This document shows positions 23,134 through 36,400 of a DNA stretch of 64,000 bases, piece by piece. The notes beneath the pieces were generated by a model that saw only the letters and a program-made list of their open reading frames with translations, had not been told where the DNA came from and did not search any database. The position numbers were made by a program, and so were the translations under genes. Source of the DNA: Onchocerca volvulus (taxonomy: Eukaryota; Nematoda; Chromadorea; Rhabditida; Onchocercidae). Numbering within the stretch: position 1 is the stretch's first letter; each line of letters opens with the position of its first letter. Location of the stretch: positions 17,095,119 to 17,159,118 of the forward strand of contig HG738138.1 in assembly GCA_000499405.2 (NCBI GenBank). Reading direction: 5' to 3'.

Positions 23134-26100
23134 CTATTGAACAGCTTGCCGGAAAACTAAGCATGTAACGTTGAACTTCTGGACTTCGCAATATAAATCC
23201 GAATTTATCACATAACTGAATGGCTGAGTGGAACAGATTGCATCGATAAAACCGCTGAATTTATCACGTACTGCTAACTGAGTCAATCGCTTCGCCGTAG
23301 CTGGATTCGAGTGGATGTTCTAAAATGATCGCATATTTTGTAAAAATAGAAGAATTAATTAGAAGTCTGCTTCGATTTTCACTCTGCAAGGAATAATGAA
23401 CAGCCAGCTACTCCACTGATTCTCAAATTTAATCGGATCAATCAGCTGATTATTAAGTTTGAATCATGATTTGGAATACTTTCAACAGTTCGAGTACATT
23501 TTTATTTCTAAGCATTATTTTCTTTGGGAAAGCTTTTCAATGATTTTATTTTTTAGAAAAATAGCGGTTTTCTAATCCTAGCTCTCGTTTAATAACTAAC
23601 CTTTAATTGAAGATCTTGCATAGAATGGTATACATAGTTCCATATCCTTTATTATAATTTACAGGGCAATGATAATGTTAGAAAAAAAGTTAAATTAATT
23701 TCTTATAATTTTCCTCAATGGCAGCATATCTTCGTATGGCACAAGATGGCCCACTAATTATATTAAAGACCTGTTTCATTTGAATAAGTGATGTTAAATG
23801 ATAATGATGTATGTAGCAAAAAAATGGAAAAACTTCAACTTTTCGGTAAAATTTAACTATTATATACTAATGTTCCGGGGAAATTTCTCAGGAAATAGTC
23901 GCTTTACAGTAATTTCCTAATATTCAATTTTATCATTGTAATTCTGCCAACTGTAAAGATAACAGAAAGAAAACTTATCAGTACGTGACCGGGTACAGTG
24001 GTCTGTGCAAATAAAAGTGTTCGCTCATTTACCTTTACTCGTCATCGATGTGACAAAAAAAAAGCAGTTATATCTGTATAAAAACACATGCCTATTCGAA
24101 TGCAACATTTGCTTCAAAATTTCAAATTAATCGGTGAGAATTACATTTTATTCATCTAGATTATGAATTTAAACTTACCCGATTAAAATTCTCAAATCTA
24201 TGGTGTTAGTTTAGAAAAAATAAAAAAAAAAAAAAAAAAAAAAAGGAAAGGAAACAAGTCACTGAATTATTTGAAAAAAGAAAAAGTTGAAGAATTTATG
24301 TGAAAAATAGCATAGATTTGAGAAAATCAATACTTTTTCTGATTCCTCTAACGCTTTTTTATGAAGCATGAGAAATGTAGCATCTCTCTCACAGAAAAAC
24401 CGAACTGACAACATCCTTCAGAAGAAATAGTTGCATTTTCGGAGAGATGTGACAAATTGATAATGATGAAAAGAAATGTCAATTTACGGTACATTTTTCA
24501 AATTAAATACCTTTACTTCCAAATATGTTGAAGAAATAACCTGAATGATCACGTTGCGCATGACAGCATTGTTACATTTAGTATCGTTGCGAGATAAATG
24601 AGGACGAGATTTGGTTGGTACAGATAAGTGTATCATACTTTCTCCCTTCGTCTTCCCTAAATATAATGCTGCATAGGAGATAAATTCAGTTAAAATTTCA
24701 CAAGATTTTTTCTATATAAAATAACAAAACATTACTTTAAAAGATCTAAAAAAATTTTAAAAAATAAGTAAGCTATGATTTTATTAGACGAATACAAATA
24801 TAGTGTTATGATTATATTAGTATGACTATGCCAACTAGTCGTAAGATCAGCTTTAAAAGCAAGCATATTTTTCTGAATACTCAGGAGTGACAAAGGTTTA
24901 GTTTATTTGTTAGAAAGTAATAGAAATTGACAATGAAATCAAATCAAAAGTAAAATATTTTTCTGGGTTATGGAAGTGACAAAAGTTTAGTTCAGCTGTT
25001 AGAAACTTAAAATATCATTAATACGTACCTTGAGTAACATCATTACTGGCTGATAAAGGGGAATCACTGTCGTTTATTTCATTCTATAAATTCATTTCAG
25101 ATAAAACAGTTTATGATTTACATATAAACCGAAAATAGTGATAAAGGTAACAGTGAGTAGGTAACAGGACAAATGATAGCAATGGCTGCAGTTCTAATGA
25201 CAACGCTGATATCGATTTCGTTCAATACATTAGTAAATTTAATCACTAACGATATAATTATACTCGTTTTTATCATCTGCATTCTGAACTTTGACGCTAG
25301 ATTTAATGTGACGCTTCGAAGTTGAAGGTATAAACGAAAATATCATTTTCAGTGATAAGATGTTCTAATGTGTCGTTGTATGAAGTTTGCTCAATGGATT
25401 CATATTTGGCCTGAACATTTTTGATAGGAATTAAAGTGATATGCACTGATGACAAAACTATCTGAAATGCAGCACTTCCTTACCCTAGAGAGAATATTAG
25501 CAGAACAAGACTAATGATAATCATTCTTTCCAAACTTCCTCAACAAGCGGTTTATTCAAATTGGTTGTATAAACCAAAAAGCTGTTCCACTAACAAAGAA
25601 AAACGTTCACGTGAACCAAACGTGTAGAACAGCACTTTGTAGCAAAGCAATCTTCAATAAAGATAGATGAGAATTGCTACTATTACTTTTCCTCTTCGAA
25701 AAGCACAAAACAAACCTACATTATTTGATGTTAGAAGTGGCTGTTGTGATAATATGGATGACAACGTGACAAATGGATTTTGTTGACTTCCTTCATTGTC
25801 TGTAGTGGCAGCCTACAAAATATATAGCTACAAATCTTGAAAAAAAAAAAAAATAATTGAATCTAAAACATAAAAGTTAAATTTTTTTCAGTTGTGTAGA
25901 AAGGGATTGATAATAACATACTATCTTTTAGTTTCTTATCAAAACTATATTGTTTTAAAAACTTGTTCATAGTAATATTTCATATTCTTCAATTCATAAT
26001 TAGTCTTCGGAAAAAAAATGATGAGAATTGATTTATATAGCAATAAAAAACAAGCAATTATTTTTCAATTCTTTTGAAAGGATTTTATTCAATTTTCAGA

Positions 26101-26314
26101 GAGCAAAAAATTTTTGAGAAATTTCATAAAATAAACATATAAAGGATTAACTAAAATGATTACCATTTGAAAAAAATTTTTAAAAAATATGAAGAAGAAA
26201 CAGGTTAGGAAATTAATGAGTAAAAGCAATTAATACGAGTAGACTCACCTGATTAATATAATTAGTAAAACAGATAGAGCAAATGATAAAAACTATCTGC
26301 TTGAAGTATTTCAT
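23134..26314 (-). CDS. Secreted ground-like-domain protein
   Basis: Small extracellular protein of a nematode family linked to hedgehog-related (groundhog/ground-like) proteins, generally expressed in cuticle-forming tissue. Exons: 26314-26249, 25812-25720, 25083-25029, 24656-24541, 23319-23134; all GT/AG and in phase, giving 171 aa. Residues 1-22 form a hydrophobic signal peptide. Residues 23-95 are a low-complexity Ser/Asn/Gln linker. The domain runs from about 97 to the end: TKCNNAVMRNVI, then NPATAKRLTQLAVRDKF, then FSYVINSDLYCEVQKFNVTC. Cysteines are at about 99, 139, 154 and 163, which fits the four-cysteine pattern of the family. TATATAAAGG lies about 20 bases upstream of the ATG. The substrate or partner is unknown. 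A less conserved first cysteine region makes this a divergent member. Confidence 0.85.
24865..25010. repeat. Imperfect tandem duplication, 90-bp period
   Basis: Copies start at about 24865 and 24955. Both have ATATTTTTCTG, then GTGACAAA, then GTTTAGTT, then TGTTAGAAA at the same offsets, with scattered differences. It lies in the third intron of the ground-like gene. It is probably an old local duplication. Confidence 0.7.
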
Positions 26315-27363
26315 TACTTTGTCCTCAAGACCTTTATATATTGGATGAGATGATCATGGACACTAGCTAATGTTTGCCATAAATAATGCTGATAATTTTA
26401 TAAGTAATGATAACAATGATTTTCTTCAAATGATTTCTTTCGAGAAATGAACAAAAAATGTGAAAAAGATTAGTGCGATATTTTAGGTCGAAAGTGAAAA
26501 TAATTTCATCCGAATATTATAATTAATTTGAAAACAAAATGAAGAAAATCAAACGAAACAAAACATTCAAAAAAATTTGGTTCAACAGAAAAGTGTAATT
26601 CAAAAGTGAAAAATAATGTAATAAAAATAAGGCAGTAAATAAAACCAATAAAAAATCAAAAATTTGGAAGAATTATCTCCCATCTGGTATCGTTCAAAAC
26701 CGATTAACTCAAAGTAATACGACAACAATTAGTTTCCAAAATTATCTGTAAATTTAGGTTTCTTTTTATTTAAATTCGAGAAGAAAAAAAGAGTAACGAA
26801 GGCACATTGGAACAAATGCAATCACTCCTCTTTTTGAAAAACATTTATCAACAAATTCACAACATTATTTCTTTTTCCCATTATTTTTAATTTTCGCTTT
26901 TAAAAGAAGAATACAACAGAAAACATAATTTCACTTGATTTCAGTCAGTTATGAGGACTTCCTTCTCTATCCCTTATTCATTGTTAACGAAGATTTCATT
27001 TTTTGAACTAATTCTTCTTTTCTTAGTCTTTCTCATTTCAATTAATTCATAAATTGAATTTCTAAAATTCTTACCATCATTTAATATAGTCCTCAGTTGA
27101 GTCTATAACTGATGTTTTTCAAGTGATGCATGTCAAATAAACCTGAGCTAACAGTATCATAAATTACTAGTACAGGATGCTGTCGGTAAAATCGAAACAA
27201 CAAAATAATCCAAGTATTTTATAAAAGGAAATTTATAGTATTTCTCAAACAATTCAATCATCCTTATCTGAACAGATAGAGCTTGTATGCTTTGTTTAAA
27301 ATATTTTAACCATTGTCTTTATCTTATCCTTTGTCCTATAACCAATCTTTTGTATGATTAATG

Positions 27364-27680
27364 TGTTGTAAGCCTCCGCCTGAAATCAAGGCCAAGGATT
27401 GTCCATAGAAGGAGGAACTTTTCGAGTCAGTGAGATTCAGATTTCCCAAGCAGTGTCTTCAACATCATTTTCAGTGGCAGTTGAATTCCAATTCAACTTC
27501 GAAGACGGTTTCGCAGCACGAGCGACAGTTCAACAGGACAAGAGAAGTGGTGGAGTTAGAGAGAGAAGGGCAGTAACAAAAGGAAAATCCTTATCATTGT
27601 ATAAGCGCGATATTGTGTATAAACCGAATAAATCCAATAAAGGCTACTGTTGACTAACCGAGCCACAATAACAAAAGGAG
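27364..27680 (+). mobile_element. GC-richer patch, possible solo LTR or element remnant
   Basis: The patch contrasts with its surroundings in G+C. It starts near TGTTGTAAGCC, contains AATAAA-type signals near 27628-27646, and ends near GTTGACTAACCGAGCCACAA, which together recall a long terminal repeat. I could not find a target-site duplication or a partner copy. An 84-codon plus frame (27399-27653) runs through it but has no family resemblance. Confidence 0.25.
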
Positions 27681-28998
27681 CTCTAATCTAACATACTACA
27701 AACCAAATTATAAACTACAAAATTTTTTCTCAAATGATACTTAACCAAGAATCATTCATTCTTCCAAAATTGTATTGGTAAACATTTTATCCTATAAATC
27801 ATCTGATCATTTGTGCATAAATTGTATCGTTTGTATTAATTTTTGTGTATTAGATTAATGCAAGCATTAAAAAGAATGAACAAATTTTAGTAATTTTAAA
27901 TTTAAGATAAATATTTCTCATTTATATTGAGATTTGGAATCATCGATTTCACCAATGTTCTCAATTCATACAGAACAATCAAATGAAATATTTCATCTTG
28001 GAACTCTGCTAATTTCAATTAACAATCTTAATCTCAATATAATGAAAAAAATACCACAAAAAGGATTCAAAATATCATTGTTTTAGACTGAAAAAGTTTC
28101 ATTTATGAGCGAATCCCAGATATATCGCAATCGAATTTGCGGCAATTGAAAATTTTAGTTATAAGGCAGCAAAGCTTTCGATTTAAACATCCATGGCAAA
28201 ATTCACAAGTGGATTGATCCCAAGGACTAATGATTAATGCAAAATTGAAATTTGGTCTACAGACATTTTAAAAGAAATTCTTACTGCCTCGGTCTTGTCG
28301 AAGAGTCGAAAAATGTTAGTTGAATATTATTAGTGTTATATAATAATATAATTAGTTACAATTTATTTGCTGTCCAATTACTTATTACTTTACAATCACT
28401 TCTATTTTGCTTATTTTACAATCTAATTATTATACATTAATAATTATGCGGTCTTTTTTTATTAAAATAATAAATAAATAAGTCCATGCTGCATTAATGT
28501 AAAACTTTAAAAAGTGTATAAAATAGTTCAAAAATGTAGGACACACTAAAATGATAAAGAGAAACTTGAACTAATTGCCTGAATCGTTTCCGGATGTTGT
28601 ATAAAGTGATTGCGTTCACATCCTTGCAAACAAATTTCATTTCTTTCCTCAAAGCCTTTTGTTTAAAACTCATTCTAATTGTATCGTAGCCGATTTCATC
28701 TCAAATTTTTTGCAAGTGATTTTGAGGGTTTTAAATTTTGCTGCAAAATAAAGAGGAACAGTTTATATATTAGTGAACATTTTGATTCCTGCATTTCAGA
28801 AAATCTTCTTTCCACATATTTCTCTGTTTGTGCTGCTACGGTAAAAAAAACATAAAAAGCAAATCATAACTACGAAAAAGCGGAGAAAACATTTTATGGA
28901 AGGATTTTTCCTATTTCTGTAAGGAAACTAAATTTTTCAATAATGGAAGAAACAGTCTGAGATCTGCAGGACGCTACAATTTGATTTTCTCCCTGATC

Positions 28999-29274
28999 TC
29001 AATTTTGGTTGCAAGCAAAAACTAATCTCATTAACTCATTAAGGATTATGCCACAAACGACAACACATTCACAGTGTTCCACTGAATTAGGATGGTGAAT
29101 TGATAGCAACTCTGAATTAATACCAGCAGCGCCTGATCCAATGGCGTAATCCGAGATTTCTCGGACAATGTCAGTTGGAAATAGACATAGTACGATCGAT
29201 CCTGGCATAAGAATCTTTCGTCTCCAAGTTTGCATCCTTTTACGAATTACCAGGCATCGAAAACCAATCAACAT
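28999..29274 (-). CDS. Coding-like open frame, unidentified
   Basis: A 91-codon frame in a locally GC-richer patch, with balanced composition including ISDYAIGSGAAGINSELL and CECVVVCGIILNELM. No signal peptide, splice partner or family is recognisable. It may be an exon, a pseudogene piece or chance. Confidence 0.2.
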   Translation of the reverse strand: MLIGFRCLVIRKRMQTWRRKILMPGSIVLCLFPTDIVREISDYAIGSGAAGINSELLSIHHPNSVEHCECVVVCGIILNELMRLVFACNQN

Positions 29275-30331
29275 AAATGACTTTTATCAGAGAATGCCTC
29301 TTCATTATTCTCCTTTCTCTCTTATTCCTTTTTAATATGCCACACCTTTGCAATCCATTGTTCCAAATCAGAATGCCTTCCTCTGGAAATGATGGGAAAT
29401 GGGAGGCAGTGCAATATCTTCTGCTTGGCATAATTAATTATATTTTTTTTTTTTTTTTTTTTGAAAAGTTTCATGCAGAATTGTACTGAAACGAAAATAT
29501 TTCGTAAGTAACGAATATTTAATAAATCCTATCTTTTGATCAGTAGCTATTGATCCAGTATTTCTAAACTGATTATCTTGAATGCATCTCCAATCTTTCC
29601 TTATATTTTCTGTCTTTAAATCAGCCAACACTGCAAATATCGGTAGAGAATAAAAGGATGAAAAGGAACGCTGAAATGTGCAAAGTTAAGATTCGTCAAA
29701 TTTTGTCCTTTATTCATGTATTTGAAGCTATTGTTTTTCTGCAAGAGATCACTGATTTCAATCGATCTATAATTAAAATATGCGGCAAATATTAAATATT
29801 AAGACATTACAAACCACTACGAATAATTTAGCTAACTGTGGTAGGCAAGTAAGTCAAAATTATCTCCCAGTGAAAAGAAATTATTAAATTGAGGAAATTA
29901 TGCATCATCGAAGAATACTCGAATCAAAAACCAGCAAAGGAATGAAGATAAGCTTTCTAGCTTGGTCCACATGCTTTCATTTTGATCCACTTTTTCGATT
30001 CCCTACTCTATTAGATCAGGAAGATATAACAGCAATAATTATTTCCTGTTCCCTTTTCCACGATTGACGTCAACATCTCTTTGCTCTTCCATTCCTCTAT
30101 GTGAATATCTGTGGAGACACAGATGTATGATGCTGAGCATTATATTATCCCGATCGAGTAAATGTCAAATCTATTCTTATCAGATAATCTTACCCTGTTT
30201 GAGGTCAGGTTAGATGCGGTAACTTGAATTTGGATTTTATAAAGGTTGATACAAACATTGAAATCAAATTTAAACTAATTAGATTTAATAACAACATTAG
30301 AATAATGATATTTTGAGAACCATAATGATGA

Positions 30332-30520
30332 TTAGAATTCTAAACAATGAATAACAAATTGTGAAGGATTCGAAAGACGAAGATCTGGATGTAGTTCAAT
30401 GAATACGGTTTCTAATTCGTGAAATGGAGCTCTAATTGATTGCATTACATTTCCGACATTCAGTATATCACGCACAGAGTAATTTAATAAACACTTCAAA
30501 TAATATTTTGCGTTTTTCAC
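30332..30520 (-). CDS. Coding-like open frame, unidentified
   Basis: A 62-codon frame that reads like globular protein, for example MQSIRAPFHELETVFIELHP and RLSNPSQFVIHCLEF before the stop. No adjoining exon can be joined with confidence. It may be a gene relic. Confidence 0.18.
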   Translation of the reverse strand: MKNAKYYLKCLLNYSVRDILNVGNVMQSIRAPFHELETVFIELHPDLRLSNPSQFVIHCLEF

Positions 30521-31710
30521 AATGTATTCTGTATTGAGGTTTGATGATTAATGCAAGCTTTCATTGCCGAATAGATTATTTCTTCCATTGTTTCTGTTTT
30601 TTTCCAAATAAGTTTTAATAATTTTGCTATAGATAAATTTTTAGAACAAAGATTTCATTGACATTTGTTTTCTTATTGTTGATACATCAACTATGGCATT
30701 ATTAGGATGAATATGTAAAAAGGTTTTACTGTATCTCTTTAACATTATTGCGATATTGAATTTTTTTAATTTCGAAAATTCCTGTGACTTTACTACTGCA
30801 GACATTTCTTATTTTAAAGTAAAATATTTTATCACTTTGCAAAACTATTTTTTGACCATTTTTTTTTGTGATTTGCCGAGTGTTAGTTGTTTTTCTCCAA
30901 ATTTCTAGTGTGGTGTAGTATGGCATGCATTTCTTTTTTTGTTCATTTAAATAATTTTATAGAAAGTCGTATTTTTTTAAGCTTAAATTGGTTGCTTCTT
31001 TTTTCAGTTCTCTCCTTCTTCCCTTCTTTTTCTTGATCTTTTTCTTTTATTATGATGATGTATTTTGAATCAAAATTAAACATTGTATTATTACTTGCTT
31101 ATTCTTTGTTTCCTTATTGCTGTTTTTAAATTTTGTACTTTGGTTTATACTCTTTCATAAAGTGTTTTTTTCTATTTATTTTATTATATTTTTGGTGCCT
31201 TATTGAAAGCTTTAGATGTAAATTTTATGTTTTCGAAAGGTATGTGCTTTCTGATAGAATTTTTGTTGAATGTTTGAAAAATACAATTTTCGGTGGTTTT
31301 GCTGGAGTAATTCAAGCTATTGCTCTGAGATTTTTAAATTTGTTCAAATTGGCTTATTTTGTTAGTTTTTTTCATTTCTGTGAAGGCATTGCTTTTATGA
31401 TTTGTTTCTTGGTACTATGTGTTTGTTATTTTGTTTCTTTTACTATCTTTCAATATATTGTTGAGAATTATCTTTCTCTATCATTATATTGATGTATTTT
31501 GAATCAAATAATCTTAGATCATTTTGGTTAAACATGTTTTCTTTTAAAGATTTTCAATATTTTTTGTCTGTAATAGTTATTTGAATTTAATTTTGAATTT
31601 TTGTTGTTGCTGTTATTAAAAGTCCCTTTGAGAATTTTTCTATCAATAATCTTAATTTTTTATTAAAAATTTTAACTCAACTTTACTTTAACTTACTGTA
31701 TGATCATCCC

Positions 31711-32051
31711 GACAGCGTCAGTTCTGCTTACCAAAAATGGCCCATTTGGAGCACATATTCAATGTCTATGCTTCATTCAAGCAAGCGAGACGTCATACTC
31801 ATTGACAGTCTGAGGATAGGTTGAAGACGTTCCGTCCCACAACTCCGCCAGTCGTTCGCTTTACCGAATTTAACAGCTTCATTACGTACTCCATCTATCC
31901 TGAGGGATCTTCAGTTGAATTCAGCTGCTACGCCGCTATACCAAAGTTAGACGATCGATTTGCATGTCAGAATCGGTTTTTCGGGAAAACTGTTTGTAGC
32001 GCAACTTCAAACTTGGGTAATTAAACCTTTATTACAAAAACTTGACAGCGT
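31711..32051. mobile_element. GC-richer island flanked by an 8-bp direct repeat
   Basis: A segment of about 330 bases, markedly richer in G+C than the T-rich DNA around it, is bounded by GACAGCGT at 31711-31718 and again at 32044-32051. Eight-base direct repeats are typical target-site duplications of hAT-type elements, but I see no terminal inverted repeats. On the minus strand an AATAAAG signal near 32024 would fit an LTR or other transcribed element. A 67-codon plus frame (31821-32024) crosses it without family resemblance. Confidence 0.3.
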
Positions 32052-33477
32052 GACAAGACACGCAGTAATTACAAATTAATAATATCAATAAAACAAGGTT
32101 AATAATGAAAAAACGAGACACGAATAAAAGAAAATTTTAAAAGCCCAAGACGGAGATACAACCGCTCGTTGACAAACCTAGTTTTAAAATGATAGAAGAG
32201 GAAGGGTTTACTAGCGCGATACAGAGTGGTATAGCTATGGGTTACAAATTCATTTAAGGACAAAGAAATGAATACACATCCAAAAGAATCATTTGAATTA
32301 TTCTCTGATATTCTTCAGTTGTTCCGACACGGTCCTTATATTTTAATCGTTGATTTCCAATATAAGATTCCCAATCTATGATTTTCTATCTTATTTCAAT
32401 ATTTTTGCACTTTTATATCCGAAATCCTTTTTTTTCATTCTCCATTTTTGATTGTTTGTAGTGCTTGGTTATTTTTTCTCTTTTTTTTTCTTCTGAAATT
32501 TTTTATTTCATTTTTCAGAAGTACAATTGTGGTACTGATGATTTTTTAAAATTTAGCTACTTAATGCTAATATACTGAGGTTATAGCTAGTCCAAAATGA
32601 TTTTGGCTGGTTAGATATGACTGTCAATTAAGTATTTGACTATTATTTTTTTCTTAGATTAATCCCTAATTTGTCATAAAGTCAAATATGCTTCCTCTTT
32701 TGTGTTAATTGAAATTTATTACATTGCTCTAAAGTTACCATTAATATTGGGGAAAATTATTGCAGCTATTTTAATTTGGAGATTATTAATTGGATATTAT
32801 GTTTGTTTGCTTAAGCATTTTTGAAACTTTATTAATTATATATGAATCACTGAGAATACTTCGAATGGTCTTCTTTACGGACAGTTTGATATATGAACAG
32901 ATTTTGTAGTAGTCGCGTTACATGCCACAGTTATTCTGCAAATTTTATTTACTGCTGTTTTTGAGTACTTTATTTACTACTTTTTCTTGGTTTTATTTAT
33001 TATAGAGGTTATACGTGTTTTCTGAGTGTCTTTTGTGCTAATAAACTTTTTATAGCGAAATTAGATACGAAAAAAAAAATTTTTCAAAAGAATTAAAAGA
33101 AATTAAATCTGATAACTTTTCAATTTGTAGTTCATATGAAAGGCATCAATTTTTCGAATTTCAAATTTCACGATAGCTTTGCTTTTTACTAGATAGAATT
33201 ACCTCACTTTATCGATACAAATAAGACGAAAAGGAGAGGAATTATTGAAAGCGATATATTTGAATATGTTTGCTTATATCACCACAAAATGATAACTGAA
33301 TTAGGGAAATGGAATGAATTTCTTGTGTTACTAGATATCGAATCATTAATTAAATATTTCATAGAAAATTTAAAGATTTGAAATTTCGTTTGAAGTTTCA
33401 AAATAGAAACTGGTTTATAAAATATATCTATAAAATTCAATATAAATCACTAATCAGGAACAGTGAAATTATTTTAC

Positions 33478-36400
33478 TTAGCCATCAACTTCACCTGCAA
33501 TTACTAATCGCCGAAACTGATCATGATAGCGGAAATTTTGATTCACAGGAAGTAATTCAGGTTATTTGCTAACATGCTTCGACAACATTTCATATCACAA
33601 ATTTTTGCCATCACATTGAAAAAAAATTCGTAATATTTGTTTCGAATAAAGATTCTTCAGCAATACAACATGTAATATGTTTTCTTTTGTACTAAAAATT
33701 TGTTTAATGCAGTCCTTTTTTAATATTCATAACTTAATAATAGCAACAATTTTTATAATCATTTTCAAACATTCAATTAAATGCATTGATCTTCTTGAAA
33801 ATATAAGTTTATAATAAAAAGATTATCAAATCTGTGCTTTAATTTTTGCTCGCTTTGTAAATCATTTACGCTGTTACATTTCTGTATTTTAAAAGCTTCA
33901 TTAAATTTTATTCTCTTCAAATTGAATCCACAAGATGTATCAAAAGTAGTACCATGACTATACAATGAAATATTTCAGAGAATAATACTTAAATTTCGTT
34001 GACTGGAAAGAACAAACAATTGGTAATATTGAAGAAGCGGAAGATTGGAAGGAAAAAAAAATGTGTAAGCTACCAATTGAGATTTGCTGATGGCATCTGT
34101 TATATTGCACTCTAAAATTTATTTTGTTTAAAATTATTGAATAGAAGAATGAGAGGAAGAGAGAGAAAGGAAAAATTCATTTTCATCTTCCCCCGCCAAC
34201 GCGTACCATTTCCTTCGTTACTGCAGTCCTCGTTTGCATCTGCTGATTGGGCATCTGAAGTTCTGATAAATTGGAGAAAATCAGGAGAAATTTTCGACAA
34301 AAAAAAAAGAGAATCGGCGAAATAATATGAAGGAATATCCTCTTTTGAAATTAATATGGATTAGGCCATTAACGGCATTAATAACTTTGAATAAACGGAA
34401 ATCTAAGGAATTCTCAATTTTTAAAATTTGAAAAATTGAAATTCCTGCAACAGAAATATTGGAAAAGATTTGTAGAAAGGAGAAAGGAGAAAATGTATAG
34501 ATATAAGAGGATAGAAAAGAAAAACAGGGACTTGTAATTTTAAAGCAAAATTTAAGTTAAAGATTTTCAAAATTTTCAAAAGATTTTCTTTCAGTAAAGA
34601 ATCAAAATTTGTTTTCGGTGTTTTCAGACAATTTATCCCTTCTCTCTCCTGGCTTTAGCATTGCTGCAAAATATCGACAGTGCAATAATGAATGACTACT
34701 TCAGCTTATTGCAAAGCTTCACAACTATTATCTTTTGAATTTCAAAACTTGCTAACCTGTCTTGTTGTCTGCTGTTCCATTACTGTTTCATTCTCGTCCA
34801 TAATTGCTGAAAATTCAAACAATTGCATACTTTGGTTTATGAAGTTTGAAAAATCATAAAATTTCAATTTTTACGAATTTGCCTTACTTACTTCCATATT
34901 CGGGTGGTGGTGGTGGCCATTGGCGTTGATTTGGCTTTACAGGTAATCGTGTTTGAAGTATGTCAATATCCTGTTGAATTTGCTGCTCAAATTCTGGCGG
35001 TGGCCATTGCACGGTTTTTAGTCGAGAACCTAGCAAATCTTCTTTAAATTTACAAAATATACATTTCAATATTTTTTCTGACGACCAAAAGAAGGATGCT
35101 GTTATTGCAATTAAGTGTATTAGCTTGTTGAATCAAATGAGCCAAATTTTAAGAACCCGTTGATATGGGAGGAATAATGCTAACGCATTACGAGGAATGT
35201 GTCGTAAAAATTTAAGTAGAACTAAGCAAACACTACCAAGTGCTAATTGGCAAGATAAAATATTGTAAATCACTTTATGCTGATAAACAATGGTTGAAAT
35301 AAACAGAAAAGCCTGTTGGTGGGAAGACTTTCAAGTGAATAGCTTTCAGAGAGCCACCAGGAAGTTAATTAATTTTATTAATATTAATAAAAGTTTACCA
35401 GCATCATTATTTTATTCATTTTGCTTTCATTCATTCAATTATTTATACTTTCAGCATATTTTTGTGATCTTTATATATAACTTTCAACAAAAAAAAAAAT
35501 CACAAAAATTCGTAATAATTTCAATCTTTTAAACTTAAAGAGTAAAAGTTAGTAGTTTAAAGATTACCCTGGGGTCTATCTATATGAACTTCATTCTCAG
35601 GTGGTGGCCAAACTCTTTGTTCTCTCAAATTATGCGGAATAGTTTTACTCCAAGCTGTTCCTGTTTCCATTTCCATTTTCTCCTGAAATTGCTGCAACAA
35701 TCATTTCCTTTGATTTCAGTCGTTTATTATTTAAGAACCGAAGATTCAATTCAAAATCATTTCTTACATCACGTCTCCAAGCCGTATCTTCCGTTTTTTT
35801 AGTTACCGTTACTTCTTGCCTGCAATAAAAAAAGCGTTTCAAATTGTTTTTCTTTTCCATCATTGATATAAATAAATACTGTTGTTAATTGAGGATGAAT
35901 TTAAGTTTGAATTTCATTTATAATCTTATCTTATGATATTTGCGCTCCGTGAAAATTACGACTATAATTAGAGATCTTTTTTTCTCGCTATCATGGGAAT
36001 GATTAAAGATATTTAGAACACCAAATATAAGAATCAGCAAACCCGAAAATTAATTTGGTGATCCGATTAGAATGACTTGATTCCTTTTGACATCATAAGC
36101 TTACTTAGTGATTGATGCAGCATTTAACCAGTCAGGCAGTTTAAGTTTCCAACTTATATAAGTTTTGGACTTACAAATTAAAAAAATAATTGCACAAAAT
36201 ATACGAACCGCGGTGCGATATTTTCATTTTGTGGTGGAGGCCAAACATGTCCAATACGACCTGGCTGATATGCACTTCTGATCGATTGTGCACCAATAAT
36301 CCCATCCTGTAAATGATGAAAATTTTCAAGATTTAGCCGAAAATAGTAAACTATGTCCTTCTCTATTACCTCCGACTTCTTTTGGATAGATGTACTCTTA

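Larger units (their letters stand above)
26315..33477. other. 7-kb gene-poor tract
   Basis: No gene can be assembled here. It holds a GC-richer patch at 27360-27700, minus-strand coding-like frames at 28999-29274 and 30332-30520, a T-rich plus strand at about 30580-33080, and a second GC-richer island at 31711-32051. The rest is AT-rich with homopolymer runs. The mixture looks like accumulated mobile-element debris. Confidence 0.5.

Noticed and set aside
33378..33572. 64-codon plus frame
   Set aside because: It is antisense to the probable last exon of the WPPP gene, which joins in phase to the exon before it.
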